Below, in pieces: positions 52,181 through 60,217 of a stretch of DNA of 64,000 nucleotides. This DNA is from Prauserella halophila. GTDB lineage: Bacteria; Actinomycetota; Actinomycetes; Mycobacteriales; Pseudonocardiaceae. Numbering within the stretch: the stretch's first letter is position 1; each line of letters opens with the position of its first letter. Both the position numbers and the translations under genes were made by a program. The notes under the pieces were generated by a model. That model saw only the letters and a list, made by a program, of their open reading frames with translations. It ran no database searches and had not been told where the DNA came from. The DNA is taken from the NCBI RefSeq assembly GCF_024171895.1, contig NZ_JAMTCQ010000009.1:657318-721317 (forward strand), written 5' to 3'.

Positions 52181-53512
52181 ATGATTCGTAGTTTCCGGCT
52201 CGGCAATCATCGCTCGTTCGCGGGTGAGGGTGAGCTGCTGTTCATGCCGGTGAAGGAGGCAGCCGGCAGTTCGGTTGTGCCGGTGACCGCCATCTACGGA
52301 GCGAACGCTTCGGGTAAGTCGAACCTCATCGACGGTTTGCTGTTCATGCGCAGCGCGGTGCTGGAGTCCTTCGGCCGGTGGGAGGTCGACGGGGGCGTTC
52401 CGCGTAAACCGTTCCAGCTCGGCGAGGTCGATGAACCGTCGTTGTTCGTGGTCGAGCTCGTCCTGCACGGTGTGCCCTACACGTACGGCTTCACCGTCGA
52501 CGACGAGGCCGTCCGGGAGGAGTGGCTGTACTCCTATCCCGAGAAGCGTAAACGTAAGATCTTCGAACGGGAGGGTGAAGAGATCACCTTCGGGAGCACG
52601 GTGGTCGGGGACCTGCGTGCCAAGCTCACCCTGCTCGAAGAGCTGATTCGGCCGAATGCCTTGTTCCTGAGCGGATGTGCGAACACGAAGATCGACGTGG
52701 TGATGCCGATCTTCGAGTGGTTTCAGTCGCAGCTCCGGACGCGTCGGGTGGATGCTCGCCCGCGGGGGGAGGTACTGGCACGCCAGGTACAGCGCTTCGT
52801 GCAGGACGCTCCCGACAAGCGAGACAAACTCATCACGCTACTGCGTGCTGCGGATGTGGCTATCAGCGATGTCCAGTTGGACGAGGTGGACGACCCGAGA
52901 GCACAACGACAGCTGCGTGATTTGGACGAAGAGATCAGTGAGCTGCGTGAGACGGTCGACGGAGACGAGGAGGGTGCGAACGGCGAGAGCGCAGCACGAC
53001 TGCGATCTCTATTACGTCACCGTGAGCGCTTGATGCAGCGCAAGCGCACCGAGCTCAAGTTCATGCACGATGCGCTGGGGGAACCACTCGGTATCGACGA
53101 CGAGTCCGCGGGCACGCGCAACTGGCTGGACCTGCTCCCGACAGTTCTCGGAGCGCTGGAAAACGGCAGTGCGGTTGTTGTTGACGAGATCGATGCGAGT
53201 CTGCATCCGCTGCTCACAGCACGGCTCATCGGCCTGTTCCAAGACCCGGAGGTCAACCCACACCAGGCACAGTTGATCTTTACCACTCACGACACCACCC
53301 TGCTCGGCAGCATGCTCGGTGAGGACGTCCTGACGAGGGAACAGGTGTGGTTCGTCGAGAAGGGCGCAGCAGGCGCGAGCAGCGTGTACGCGCTGAGCGA
53401 CTTCAAACCCCGCAAGGACCAGAACACCGAACGGCGCTACCTCGGCGGGAGCTACGGAGCGGTCCCGATACTCGACCCCCAGCAGTTCGCCGACGCGGTG
53501 CTCGGTTCATGA
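52181..53512 (+). CDS. RloA-like AAA (ABC-type) ATPase of putative defence pair
   Basis: 443 residues of the AAA_21/OLD-like ATPase group: N-terminal IRSFRLGNHRSFAGEGEL, Walker A YGANASGKSN (Lys46), a long helical middle with a coiled-coil stretch (LRDLDEEISELRETVDGDEE, about 245-290), Walker B AVVVDEIDASLHP (about 331-342) and H-loop FTTHDTTLL. Such ATPases sense or hold a partner nuclease in RloAB, PARIS-type and OLD systems. ATG with AGGGA; its stop overlaps the RloB-like start (ATGA). Sequence is visibly less GC-rich than its neighbours and the pair interrupts a conserved core cluster. Confidence 0.85.
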   Translation: MIRSFRLGNHRSFAGEGELLFMPVKEAAGSSVVPVTAIYGANASGKSNLIDGLLFMRSAVLESFGRWEVDGGVPRKPFQLGEVDEPSLFVVELVLHGVPYTYGFTVDDEAVREEWLYSYPEKRKRKIFEREGEEITFGSTVVGDLRAKLTLLEELIRPNALFLSGCANTKIDVVMPIFEWFQSQLRTRRVDARPRGEVLARQVQRFVQDAPDKRDKLITLLRAADVAISDVQLDEVDDPRAQRQLRDLDEEISELRETVDGDEEGANGESAARLRSLLRHRERLMQRKRTELKFMHDALGEPLGIDDESAGTRNWLDLLPTVLGALENGSAVVVDEIDASLHPLLTARLIGLFQDPEVNPHQAQLIFTTHDTTLLGSMLGEDVLTREQVWFVEKGAAGASSVYALSDFKPRKDQNTERRYLGGSYGAVPILDPQQFADAVLGS

Positions 53513-54084
53513 CCCGACGAGAGAACACGCGAACCAGACGGGCTCGAGCAGCACGTGAAGAGCGTGCCCGAATCCTGCTGTTGTGCGGGGCAGAAGTCAC
53601 CGAGCCGAGCTATTTTCGCGGGCTGAAGCAACGGTATCGGCACCCTGCTGTCAACGTGGTCAGGAAGGGTGGCAAGGATCCTGTCAGCCTGATCCGTCTC
53701 GCTGCCAAGCTTCGTGAGCAGGACGAATGCGACGAGACGTGGTGCGTTATCGATGTCGACGAGTACAACATCGATGCGGCGTTCAGCGAGGCCCAACGAC
53801 TCGATGTCAAGCTCGCAGTGTCGAACCCCTGCTTCGAGTATTGGTTACTCCTGCACTTCGAGCGGTGCGAAGCCCCGCTGCCCTGTTTCCAAGACGTGGA
53901 ACCTCGATTGAGGCAGCAAGTGCGCGGATACAACAAGAAGTCCCTGAACTTCAGCGATTACGCTGCTGGCGTCACCGACGCGGTGGACCGCGCGAAACAC
54001 CGATGCGGGGACATCACGCGGGCACACCAGGTCAACCCGTCCACTGGCGTCTGGGCGCTTGTCGAGCGGATCAGTACGAGCTGA
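53509..54084 (+). CDS. rloB: RloB-like TOPRIM-fold protein, putative defence effector
   Basis: 191 residues of the RloB family: basic N-terminus, then LLLCGAEVTEPSYFRGL, corresponding to the TOPRIM Glu loop (CEGExTEPxYF in most relatives; the first Glu is Gly here, Glu29 and Glu32 remain), the acidic CVIDVDEYN (Asp82, Asp84), and SNPCFEYWLLLHFE typical of RloB. TOPRIM proteins of this type cut nucleic acid once released by their ATPase partner. Translationally coupled to the RloA-like gene. Function in phage defence is inferred from family. Confidence 0.85.
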   Translation: MTRRENTRTRRARAAREERARILLLCGAEVTEPSYFRGLKQRYRHPAVNVVRKGGKDPVSLIRLAAKLREQDECDETWCVIDVDEYNIDAAFSEAQRLDVKLAVSNPCFEYWLLLHFERCEAPLPCFQDVEPRLRQQVRGYNKKSLNFSDYAAGVTDAVDRAKHRCGDITRAHQVNPSTGVWALVERISTS

Positions 54085-54202
54085 GCCGGCAATGCGGAAC
54101 CACCGCACAGAACGGCACCGCCGAGATGGGTGCCGGTGGGAGACGGGTGGGCGGGCGTGTCAGCTACCCCTCCCCCGGGAGGAGGGGCTATCGTGATCAA
54201 CC

Positions 54203-54598
54203 GTGCGGAGCGTGCGGAAGTGTTCGCGAACGGGCTGTCATGAGCCCGCTGTCGCCACGCTGACCTACGCCTACCGTGATTCCACCGCCGTCGTGGGGCC
54301 GCTTGCGACCTCGTCGGAGCCGCATTCCTACGACCTGTGCGAGGCCCATGCGGTGCGGTTGACCGTGCCGCGTGGCTGGGAGGTCGTGCGGCACGAGGGT
54401 GACTTCTCGCCGCCGGAGCCCACGGTCGACGAGCTGACCGCGCTGGCCGAGGCGGTACGTGAGGCGGGGCGTCCGGAACCGTCCGAGCGGCGTGCCGGTT
54501 CACCGGACCGGTCCGGTGAACCGGGTGCGATGGGCACGACGGGGACGGAACCGGGCAGGCGCGGACACCTCCGCGTTCTCCCCGGTCACGCTCAGTGA
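54203..54598 (+). CDS. DUF3499 (Rv3258c-like) protein
   Basis: 131 residues. N-terminal CSRTGCHEPAVATLTYAYRDSTAVVGPLA and SYDLCEAHAVRLTVPRGWEVVRH carry three conserved Cys and a His that probably bind zinc. The C-terminal 50 residues are disordered. The family is restricted to actinobacteria and always lies beside manB, as here and in Rv3258c. Function unknown. Starts at GTG 54203; a TATCGT element upstream suggests a short or absent leader. Confidence 0.85.
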   Translation: MRSVRKCSRTGCHEPAVATLTYAYRDSTAVVGPLATSSEPHSYDLCEAHAVRLTVPRGWEVVRHEGDFSPPEPTVDELTALAEAVREAGRPEPSERRAGSPDRSGEPGAMGTTGTEPGRRGHLRVLPGHAQ

Positions 54599-54710
54599 TT
54601 AGGCCCGGGTGACGTTACCGCTGCGTTGGGTTGATCGGGCGAATGGGTAGGCTCCGGGGCGAGATTTCAGGCTCTGGGGAGTCACCAATCGGATGATCTG
54701 GGAGTGAGGC

Positions 54711-56063
54711 GTGTCAGACCTGTCGGCCATCGTGAAGGCCTACGACATTCGTGGCGTCGTCGGTGACCAGCTGGATGCAGGTCTGGTGCGCGACTTCGGC
54801 GCCGCATTCGCCCTGCTCATCAAGCCCGATTCGCCGTCGGTGGTGATCGGCCACGACATGCGCGATTCGTCGCCTGCTCTGGCGTCGGCCTTCGCAGAAG
54901 GCGTGAGGTCGCAGGGGCTCGATGTCGTGTCGATCGGCCTGGCCAGCACCGACGAGCTGTACTTCGCCTCCGGAAAGCTCGCCGTGCCCGGCGCGATGTT
55001 CACGGCCAGTCACAATCCGGCCGAGTACAACGGCATCAAGCTCTGCCGTTCGGGTGCGGCGCCGGTCGGCCAGGACACGGGGCTCGCGGAGATCCGCGAC
55101 ACCGTCGAGCACGGTGTGCCCGAGTTCGCGGGGCAGGCCGGCGAGTTCACCGAGCGTGACGTGTTGTCCGAGTACGCCGAGTATCTGCGCTCGCTGGTCG
55201 ACCTGACCGGTATCCGCCCGTTGAAGGTGGTTGTCGACGCGGGCAACGGCATGGGCGGGCACACGGTGCCCACCGTTTTCGAGGGCTTGCCCATCGAGCT
55301 CGTGCCCATGTATTTCGAGCTCGACGGCACGTTCCCGAACCACGAGGCCAACCCGCTGGACCCGAAGAACCTCGTCGATCTGCAGGCGAAGGTCCGCGAG
55401 ACCGGTGCGGACGTCGGCCTGGCGTTCGACGGCGATGCCGACCGCTGTTTCGTGGTCGACGAGAACGGCGACCCGGTGTCGCCGTCGGCGGTCACGGCCC
55501 TCGTGGCCACCCGCGAGCTCGCGAGGGAACCGGGCGGGGTCGTCATCCACAACCTGATCACGTCGAAGGCGGTGCCGGAGATCGTCACCGAGCACGGCGG
55601 CACGGCGGTGCGTACCCGGGTGGGCCATTCGTTCATCAAGTCGGAGATGGCACGCACGGGTGCGGTGTTCGGCGGTGAACACTCCGCGCACTACTACTTC
55701 CGCGACTTCTGGCGTGCCGACACGGGCATGCTGGCCGCACTGCACGTGCTCGCCGCGCTGGGCGAGCAGGCGGGCACGCTGTCGGAGCTGACCGCGCGGT
55801 TCTCGCGTTACGCCGCGTCCGGGGAGATCAACTCGACGGTCGAGGACCAGGTGGGCCGGGTCTCCGCGGTGAAGGCGGCCTACGACGGCCGTAACGGCGT
55901 GTCGGTGGACGAGCTCGACGGGCTGACGGTCGATTTCGGCGACCGCTGGTTCAATCTCCGCGCATCGAACACCGAACCGTTGCTGCGCCTGAACGTCGAG
56001 GCTCCCGACGAGGCGGGCGTGGCGGCGCTGACCGACGAGGTACTGGCCATCGTCCGTGCCTGA
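54711..56063 (+). CDS. manB: Phosphomannomutase/phosphoglucomutase
   Basis: 450 residues of the alpha-D-phosphohexomutase family. Phosphoserine loop TASHNPAEYNG (Ser100), metal loop DGDADRC, sugar loop GGEHSAHYYFRD, and phosphate-binding RASNTEPLLR. It converts mannose-6-phosphate to mannose-1-phosphate for GDP-mannose, feeding PIMs, lipomannan and glycoproteins. GTG start after GGGAGTGAG. Ortholog position of Rv3257c (pmmA/manB). Confidence 0.94.
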   Translation: MSDLSAIVKAYDIRGVVGDQLDAGLVRDFGAAFALLIKPDSPSVVIGHDMRDSSPALASAFAEGVRSQGLDVVSIGLASTDELYFASGKLAVPGAMFTASHNPAEYNGIKLCRSGAAPVGQDTGLAEIRDTVEHGVPEFAGQAGEFTERDVLSEYAEYLRSLVDLTGIRPLKVVVDAGNGMGGHTVPTVFEGLPIELVPMYFELDGTFPNHEANPLDPKNLVDLQAKVRETGADVGLAFDGDADRCFVVDENGDPVSPSAVTALVATRELAREPGGVVIHNLITSKAVPEIVTEHGGTAVRTRVGHSFIKSEMARTGAVFGGEHSAHYYFRDFWRADTGMLAALHVLAALGEQAGTLSELTARFSRYAASGEINSTVEDQVGRVSAVKAAYDGRNGVSVDELDGLTVDFGDRWFNLRASNTEPLLRLNVEAPDEAGVAALTDEVLAIVRA

Positions 56064-56151
56064 GCGGTCCGCGGCGGGAACCCGACCGGCCGTGGACGAA
56101 CACTTTTCGCCTGCCCTCCGAGGCGAGGGCCAACCGTGGTAAATAGGAAAA

Positions 56152-56379
56152 ATGGCCGTCACTCTCGATCCGCAACTGCTCGACATTCTCGCGTGCCCGT
56201 CGGCGGACCATGCGCCGCTGACGGCGGGCACTCCGGATGACCCGGACGCCGACGTGCTGACCTGTACGTCCTGTGGTCGGCGGTACCCCGTGCGGGACGG
56301 CATCCCGGTGCTGTTGCTCGACGAGGCCGACGGCGGCGACTCGGGTACCGGTGGCGATTCCGGGGCCGGCAGTGCTTGA
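56152..56379 (+). CDS. Trm112 family protein
   Basis: 75 residues: LDPQLLDILACPSADHAPL at the start, TCTSCGRRYPVRDGIPVLLLDEA at the end; Cys in ACP and CTSC can hold a metal. In bacteria Trm112-like proteins partner with methyltransferases or stay uncharacterised. Its end overlaps the next gene by eight bases. The manB-Trm112-SIS-manA order is conserved in actinobacteria. Confidence 0.9.
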   Translation: MAVTLDPQLLDILACPSADHAPLTAGTPDDPDADVLTCTSCGRRYPVRDGIPVLLLDEADGGDSGTGGDSGAGSA

Positions 56380-57466
56380 CGACACGCTGCTCGACGACCC
56401 TCGCCGACTCGACGAGGCCGACACCGGCGGCGTGCTGCGCGCGGCGGCGATGGCCGGTGCGCAGGTACGGTCGACGATCGAGGCGGCCACCGAGCTGGAG
56501 CTGGCCGAACGGCTGGACATCGGACGACCGCGGTCGCTGGTCCTCATCGCGCGACCGGGGGCGAGTCACGGCGCGGCGCAACTGCTGACGGCCCTGCTGG
56601 CGCCCGCCTGCCCGGTGCCGGTCGTGGTGACCGACGTCGTCCCGCCGTGGATCGGGGCACTCGACGTCGTGCTGGCTCACACCGACGATCCGTACGACCG
56701 TGATCTGGCGGCGTCGCTGGAGCGTGCGGCCCGCTACGGCGCGACGGTCGTGCTGTCGGGGCCACCGGAGGGCCCGGTCGCGTCGGCGGTGGCGGGCCGT
56801 GGCCTGGTGCTGTCGCCACGGGTGGTCGGCCCGCCCGAGCTGGCGTTTCCGCGTGCGCTGACGGCGGGGCTGCTCACGGTGGGAGCGCTCGGCCTGCTGG
56901 TCTCCGACGTCGACGGGCTCGCCGACCGGTTGGACAACGAGGCGGCCCACGGGCATCTCGAACACGAGTCGTTCGTGAACCCGGCGAAGTCGCTGGCGCT
57001 GCGGATCGCCGACCGGACACCGCTGTTGTGGGGTCTCGACCACGCGGGGGTCGCGGTCGGCCAGCACGCCGCGTACGCGCTCGGTGCGCACGCGGCCATC
57101 GTGGCCGATGTGTCCGATTACCGGCAGGCGCTCGCCCGCCCCGCGCTGCACGCGGCGGCCGCGCGCGGGGGCACGGAGCGGGACATCTTCGCCGACCCGG
57201 ACTTCGACGACGGGGGCGGCGCCGCACCGCCGCGCGCACTGCTGCTGTCGGTGCGCAGTGGCCCGGCGACCGACGACGCCCGGTTCCGGGTGGGCGAGAC
57301 GCTGCCCGGGGCCGACGTGCTCGCGCCGGCGGAGGAACTCGCCGATGCCGACGACGTCGCGTGCGCCGCCGTGCTGGCGTTGCGATTCGAGTTCGCCGCG
57401 GTCTACCTCGGGCTCGCGGCTGGAACCATCGGGGGAACCGGCCGAGTCGCGCCGCTGCCGGCGTGA
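56372..57466 (+). CDS. SIS-domain/TobH-like protein (Rv3256c-like)
   Basis: 364 residues with a SIS-like sugar-isomerase arrangement: VLRAAAMAGAQVRSTIEAA, then RSLVLIARPGASHGAAQLLTALLA, VVLAHTDDPYDRDLAASLERAARYGATVVLSG (SIS core) and a second half FVNPAKSLALRIADRTPLLWG. It is named TobH-like in some annotations and lies between manB and manA in actinobacteria, suggesting a role with phosphomannose or phosphoglucose isomerisation. GTG overlaps the Trm112 gene. Catalysis unproven. Confidence 0.8.
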   Translation: MLDDTLLDDPRRLDEADTGGVLRAAAMAGAQVRSTIEAATELELAERLDIGRPRSLVLIARPGASHGAAQLLTALLAPACPVPVVVTDVVPPWIGALDVVLAHTDDPYDRDLAASLERAARYGATVVLSGPPEGPVASAVAGRGLVLSPRVVGPPELAFPRALTAGLLTVGALGLLVSDVDGLADRLDNEAAHGHLEHESFVNPAKSLALRIADRTPLLWGLDHAGVAVGQHAAYALGAHAAIVADVSDYRQALARPALHAAAARGGTERDIFADPDFDDGGGAAPPRALLLSVRSGPATDDARFRVGETLPGADVLAPAEELADADDVACAAVLALRFEFAAVYLGLAAGTIGGTGRVAPLPA

Positions 57467-57503
57467 CGCCGGCACGGCCGGGCGAGGCCGGCGAGGAGTG
57501 GAG

Positions 57504-58745
57504 TTGACCGTGGAGCTGCTGCAGGGCGCAGTGCGGGCATATGCCTGGGGGTCCCGCACGACGATTCCGGAGCTGCTGGGCCGTCCCGTCCCGTCGCCGC
57601 ATCCGGAGGCCGAGCTGTGGTACGGCGCGCACCCCGGTGATCCGGCGCGGGTGCTGCGCGCCGACGGTAACGACGTGAGCCTGCTCGAGATCGTCGACGC
57701 CGATCCCCACGGCCAGCTCGGTACGCGGTGCGCCGACCGGTGGGACGGCCGGTTGCCCTTCCTGTTGAAGATCCTCGCGGCGGAGGAGCCGCTGTCGATG
57801 CAGGCGCATCCGTCGGCGGAGCAGGCCGCGGAGGGATATGCCCGCGAGGAGGCCGCAGGGATCCCGCGGGACGCGGCGAACCGCAACTATCCCGATCCGA
57901 CGGCGAAGCCGGAGCTGGTGTGCGCGCTCACCGAGTTCCACGCGCTCGCCGGCTTCCGTGACCCGCACCGCACGGTGCGGCTGCTGCGCGAGATCGAGAC
58001 TCCCGGTCTGGCGCACTACGTCGAACTGCTGGCAGGGCAGCCGGACCCGGACGGTCTGCGTGCCCTGTTCACGACGTGGATCACGCTGCCGCAGTCGGTG
58101 CTGGACGACCTGCTTCCCGAGGTGCTCGAGGCCTGCGGGCGGCAGGTCGAGAACGAGGGCGAGTTCGCCGTCGAATGCCGTACGGTGCTGCAGCTCGGCG
58201 AGGCACATCCGCGGGATGCGGGCGTGCTGGCGGCGTTGTTGCTGAACCGGATGACGCTGCATGCCGGCGAGGCGATCTACCTGCCCGCCGGGAACCTGCA
58301 CCTGTATCTGCACGGCACCGCCGTCGAGATCCTCGCCAACTCCGACAACATCCTGCGCTGTGGGATGACACCGAAGCACGTCGACGTGCCCGAGCTGCTG
58401 CGCGTGGTCGATTTCGGGTGCGGCGACATGCCGGTGCTGACCGGCGAGCCCGACGGGACGGCCGCGGTGTACCGCACCGGGACGCCCGAGTTCCAGCTCT
58501 CGCGGCTCGACTGGGAGGTCGTCGACCGGTGCGAGGTCGAACTCGACGGTGGCGGGCCCGAGATTCTGCTCTGCACTGCGGGTGAGCTGCTGCTCTGCGA
58601 CGACGAGGGGATGAAGGTCGAGCTGCGGCGCGGGGATTCGGTGTGGCGGCCTGCGTCGGACCCTGCGGTGCGTGTCCGTGCCGTCGGCGAGGACGCGGCA
58701 CAGCTCTTCCGCGCCGCCGCAGGCACCTCGTTGCACGGGCCTTAG
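57504..58745 (+). CDS. manA: Mannose-6-phosphate isomerase, class I
   Basis: 413 residues: GAVRAYAWGSRTTIPELLGR, WYGAHPGDPA, then the zinc-site segment LSMQAHPSAEQAAEGYAREEA (Gln, His), KPELVCALTEFHALAGF (Glu) and LHAGEAIYLPAGNLHLYLHGTAVEILANSDNILRCG (His). It interconverts fructose-6-phosphate and mannose-6-phosphate, the step before ManB. Start is uncertain among GTG 57498, TTG 57504 and GTG 57510; GAGGAG favours 57504. Last functional gene of the man operon. Confidence 0.94.
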   Translation: MTVELLQGAVRAYAWGSRTTIPELLGRPVPSPHPEAELWYGAHPGDPARVLRADGNDVSLLEIVDADPHGQLGTRCADRWDGRLPFLLKILAAEEPLSMQAHPSAEQAAEGYAREEAAGIPRDAANRNYPDPTAKPELVCALTEFHALAGFRDPHRTVRLLREIETPGLAHYVELLAGQPDPDGLRALFTTWITLPQSVLDDLLPEVLEACGRQVENEGEFAVECRTVLQLGEAHPRDAGVLAALLLNRMTLHAGEAIYLPAGNLHLYLHGTAVEILANSDNILRCGMTPKHVDVPELLRVVDFGCGDMPVLTGEPDGTAAVYRTGTPEFQLSRLDWEVVDRCEVELDGGGPEILLCTAGELLLCDDEGMKVELRRGDSVWRPASDPAVRVRAVGEDAAQLFRAAAGTSLHGP

Positions 58746-58824
58746 TGAGTCGTTGCGCTGCGTGTTCGCCCGATCGCCCTGCGCGCGGGAGGCCGGTGGG
58801 CGCGGGCTCAAGGCTTCCGCTCGT

Positions 58825-58986
58825 CGCCGTCACGGGCTTATCGCGGCCAAGCTCGCGATGCGGCAGGGCATGGCACTGGCAGAGGTGGCCGCAGTCATCG
58901 ACGACGCCGACCGCCGTATCCGTGACGCCGTCCCCACCGCGCGGCTCGTCCATCTCGAACCAGATCTGGACCGGACACCCGCGTAG
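58825..58986 (+). pseudogene. C-terminal remnant of cation diffusion facilitator gene
   Basis: About 53 codons, RRHGLIAAKLAMRQGMALAEVAAVIDDADRRIRDAVPTARLVHLEPDLDR, correspond to the cytoplasmic C-terminal domain of CDF metal exporters (AAK-x-A...AVPTAR-x-x-x-LEPD). The membrane part is missing; the sequence just before is unrelated. In Streptomyces a CDF gene follows manA, so this is probably the same gene after a large deletion. Confidence 0.65.
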
Positions 58987-59247
58987 GTACGGGTGCCGTC
59001 CGCGGCATCGGTGGCGCCGATACGGCGCCCCGACGGCAAGTGAACGCCCATCAGAGCGACACATGATCACGTTGAGTGATTTTTTCTGTTTCGAAACACC
59101 GAGGATGTGACTCGATCAGGTCACTTCTGGATTACTTCGGTTTCTGAAGTGTGGGGCCGATGACCTGTCGGGTATTCGGTTCGAACCACTGTATGCACGT
59201 TACAAGCGTGTCGTTCCCGCATATCTGATCTTCACAGGAGTCTCCTG
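58987..59247. other. AT-richer promoter region of the surface-protein gene
   Basis: No gene. This stretch is clearly less GC-rich than its surroundings and contains inverted repeats such as GTGAC-N8-GTCAC (near 59106) and the palindrome GGTTCGAACC (near 59178), possible regulator sites ahead of the LAXTG surface protein. Confidence 0.5.
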
Positions 59248-60024
59248 ATGTCTGTTGGTCCACGTTTCCGGTTGCGCGCGCTCGCCACCTCGGTCATTGC
59301 GCTGGGCGTCCTGGCCGCTTCGGTGCCGGCCGCCACGGCGACGGAACACGCGCCCGACGAGGAGGATCCCCGAGCCGAGGTCGTCGAGGGTAACGTTGAC
59401 GAGGGCATGCGAGACGCCTGCGAGAGGGCTGGTCTCGGCGGCGAGCCGATCGACAAGAGCGATGTCGAGTTCGATATCGGAGGATCGGGACAGTTCCTGA
59501 CCATCACCGAGGTTCCGGCGGATGTCGAGATCACCGGAATCATCGTGAAGGGCGGCCCCCGCTACAACCGGTACGAGCCGGGCAAGAGGGACCTGCCCTC
59601 GGACCCCGTGTGGAGGGAACTGCAGTCCCCGCTGAACAACGGCGGGAACATTCCGCAGATCAGCCACTGGTTCCTCTGTGGTACGACCACCCCGGTGACG
59701 ACAACGCCACCGGTGACGACGACGCCGCCGGTGACGACGACACCGCCGGTGACGACAACGCCGCCGGTGACGACGACGCCGCCCGCAAGTACCACCGGCA
59801 CGGAGACGACGTCCACAACGGATTCGCGCGGCCCGTCGTCGACATCGGGCTCACCGGGTGCGTCCACCACGACTTCGCAGGAAGCCGTCGCTCCCGTGAA
59901 CGACACCGATGACCTCGCTACCACCGGCTTCGGCGCAGGCTGGATGATCGGCCTCGGTGCCTTGCTGCTCGCGGGCGGCGGCGCGCTGCTGGTGCTTGTC
60001 AGGAAGCGGCGCACGACCTCCTGA
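59248..60024 (+). CDS. Sortase-anchored surface protein with TTPPV repeats and LATTG sorting signal
   Basis: 258 residues. Signal peptide 1-33, a folded domain of about 110 residues (ITGIIVKGGPRYNRYEPG, NIPQISHWFLCG), a Thr/Pro stalk of five PVTTTP repeats (150-182), a Ser/Thr-rich spacer, then LATTG, a hydrophobic helix and RKRR. LAxTG is the class E sortase motif used in high-GC actinobacteria. It should be linked to the peptidoglycan, with the folded domain displayed on the stalk. AGGAG precedes the ATG. Ligand unknown. Confidence 0.85.
   Translation: MSVGPRFRLRALATSVIALGVLAASVPAATATEHAPDEEDPRAEVVEGNVDEGMRDACERAGLGGEPIDKSDVEFDIGGSGQFLTITEVPADVEITGIIVKGGPRYNRYEPGKRDLPSDPVWRELQSPLNNGGNIPQISHWFLCGTTTPVTTTPPVTTTPPVTTTPPVTTTPPVTTTPPASTTGTETTSTTDSRGPSSTSGSPGASTTTSQEAVAPVNDTDDLATTGFGAGWMIGLGALLLAGGGALLVLVRKRRTTS
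59692..59781. repeat. Five 18-bp tandem repeats encoding PVTTTP
   Basis: Units of CCGGTGACGACGACGCCG at 59692, 59710, 59728, 59746 and 59764, differing only at third positions. They form the stalk of the surface protein and can vary in number by slippage. Confidence 0.9.
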
Positions 60025-60217
60025 CGGGCGTCCTCGCCGGAGGTCCCGGCCGCGGCATCGCGCGGGCGGGACCTCCGCCCGCGTTCCCCGTGACCACGGG
60101 AATACCCTGAGTTCACCGGACTGGTTGATATGAGGTTGCGGCTTGCCGGAGTAGACCAGCAGGCAGCACATGATCGATCAGCCTGTGATCCAGGTGAGGC
60201 GAGAAGGTGGAGACATC

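Noticed and set aside
59160-59200. GGTTCGAACC resembling a tRNA T-arm
   Set aside because: No acceptor stem, anticodon arm or D-arm can be drawn around it; simple palindrome.
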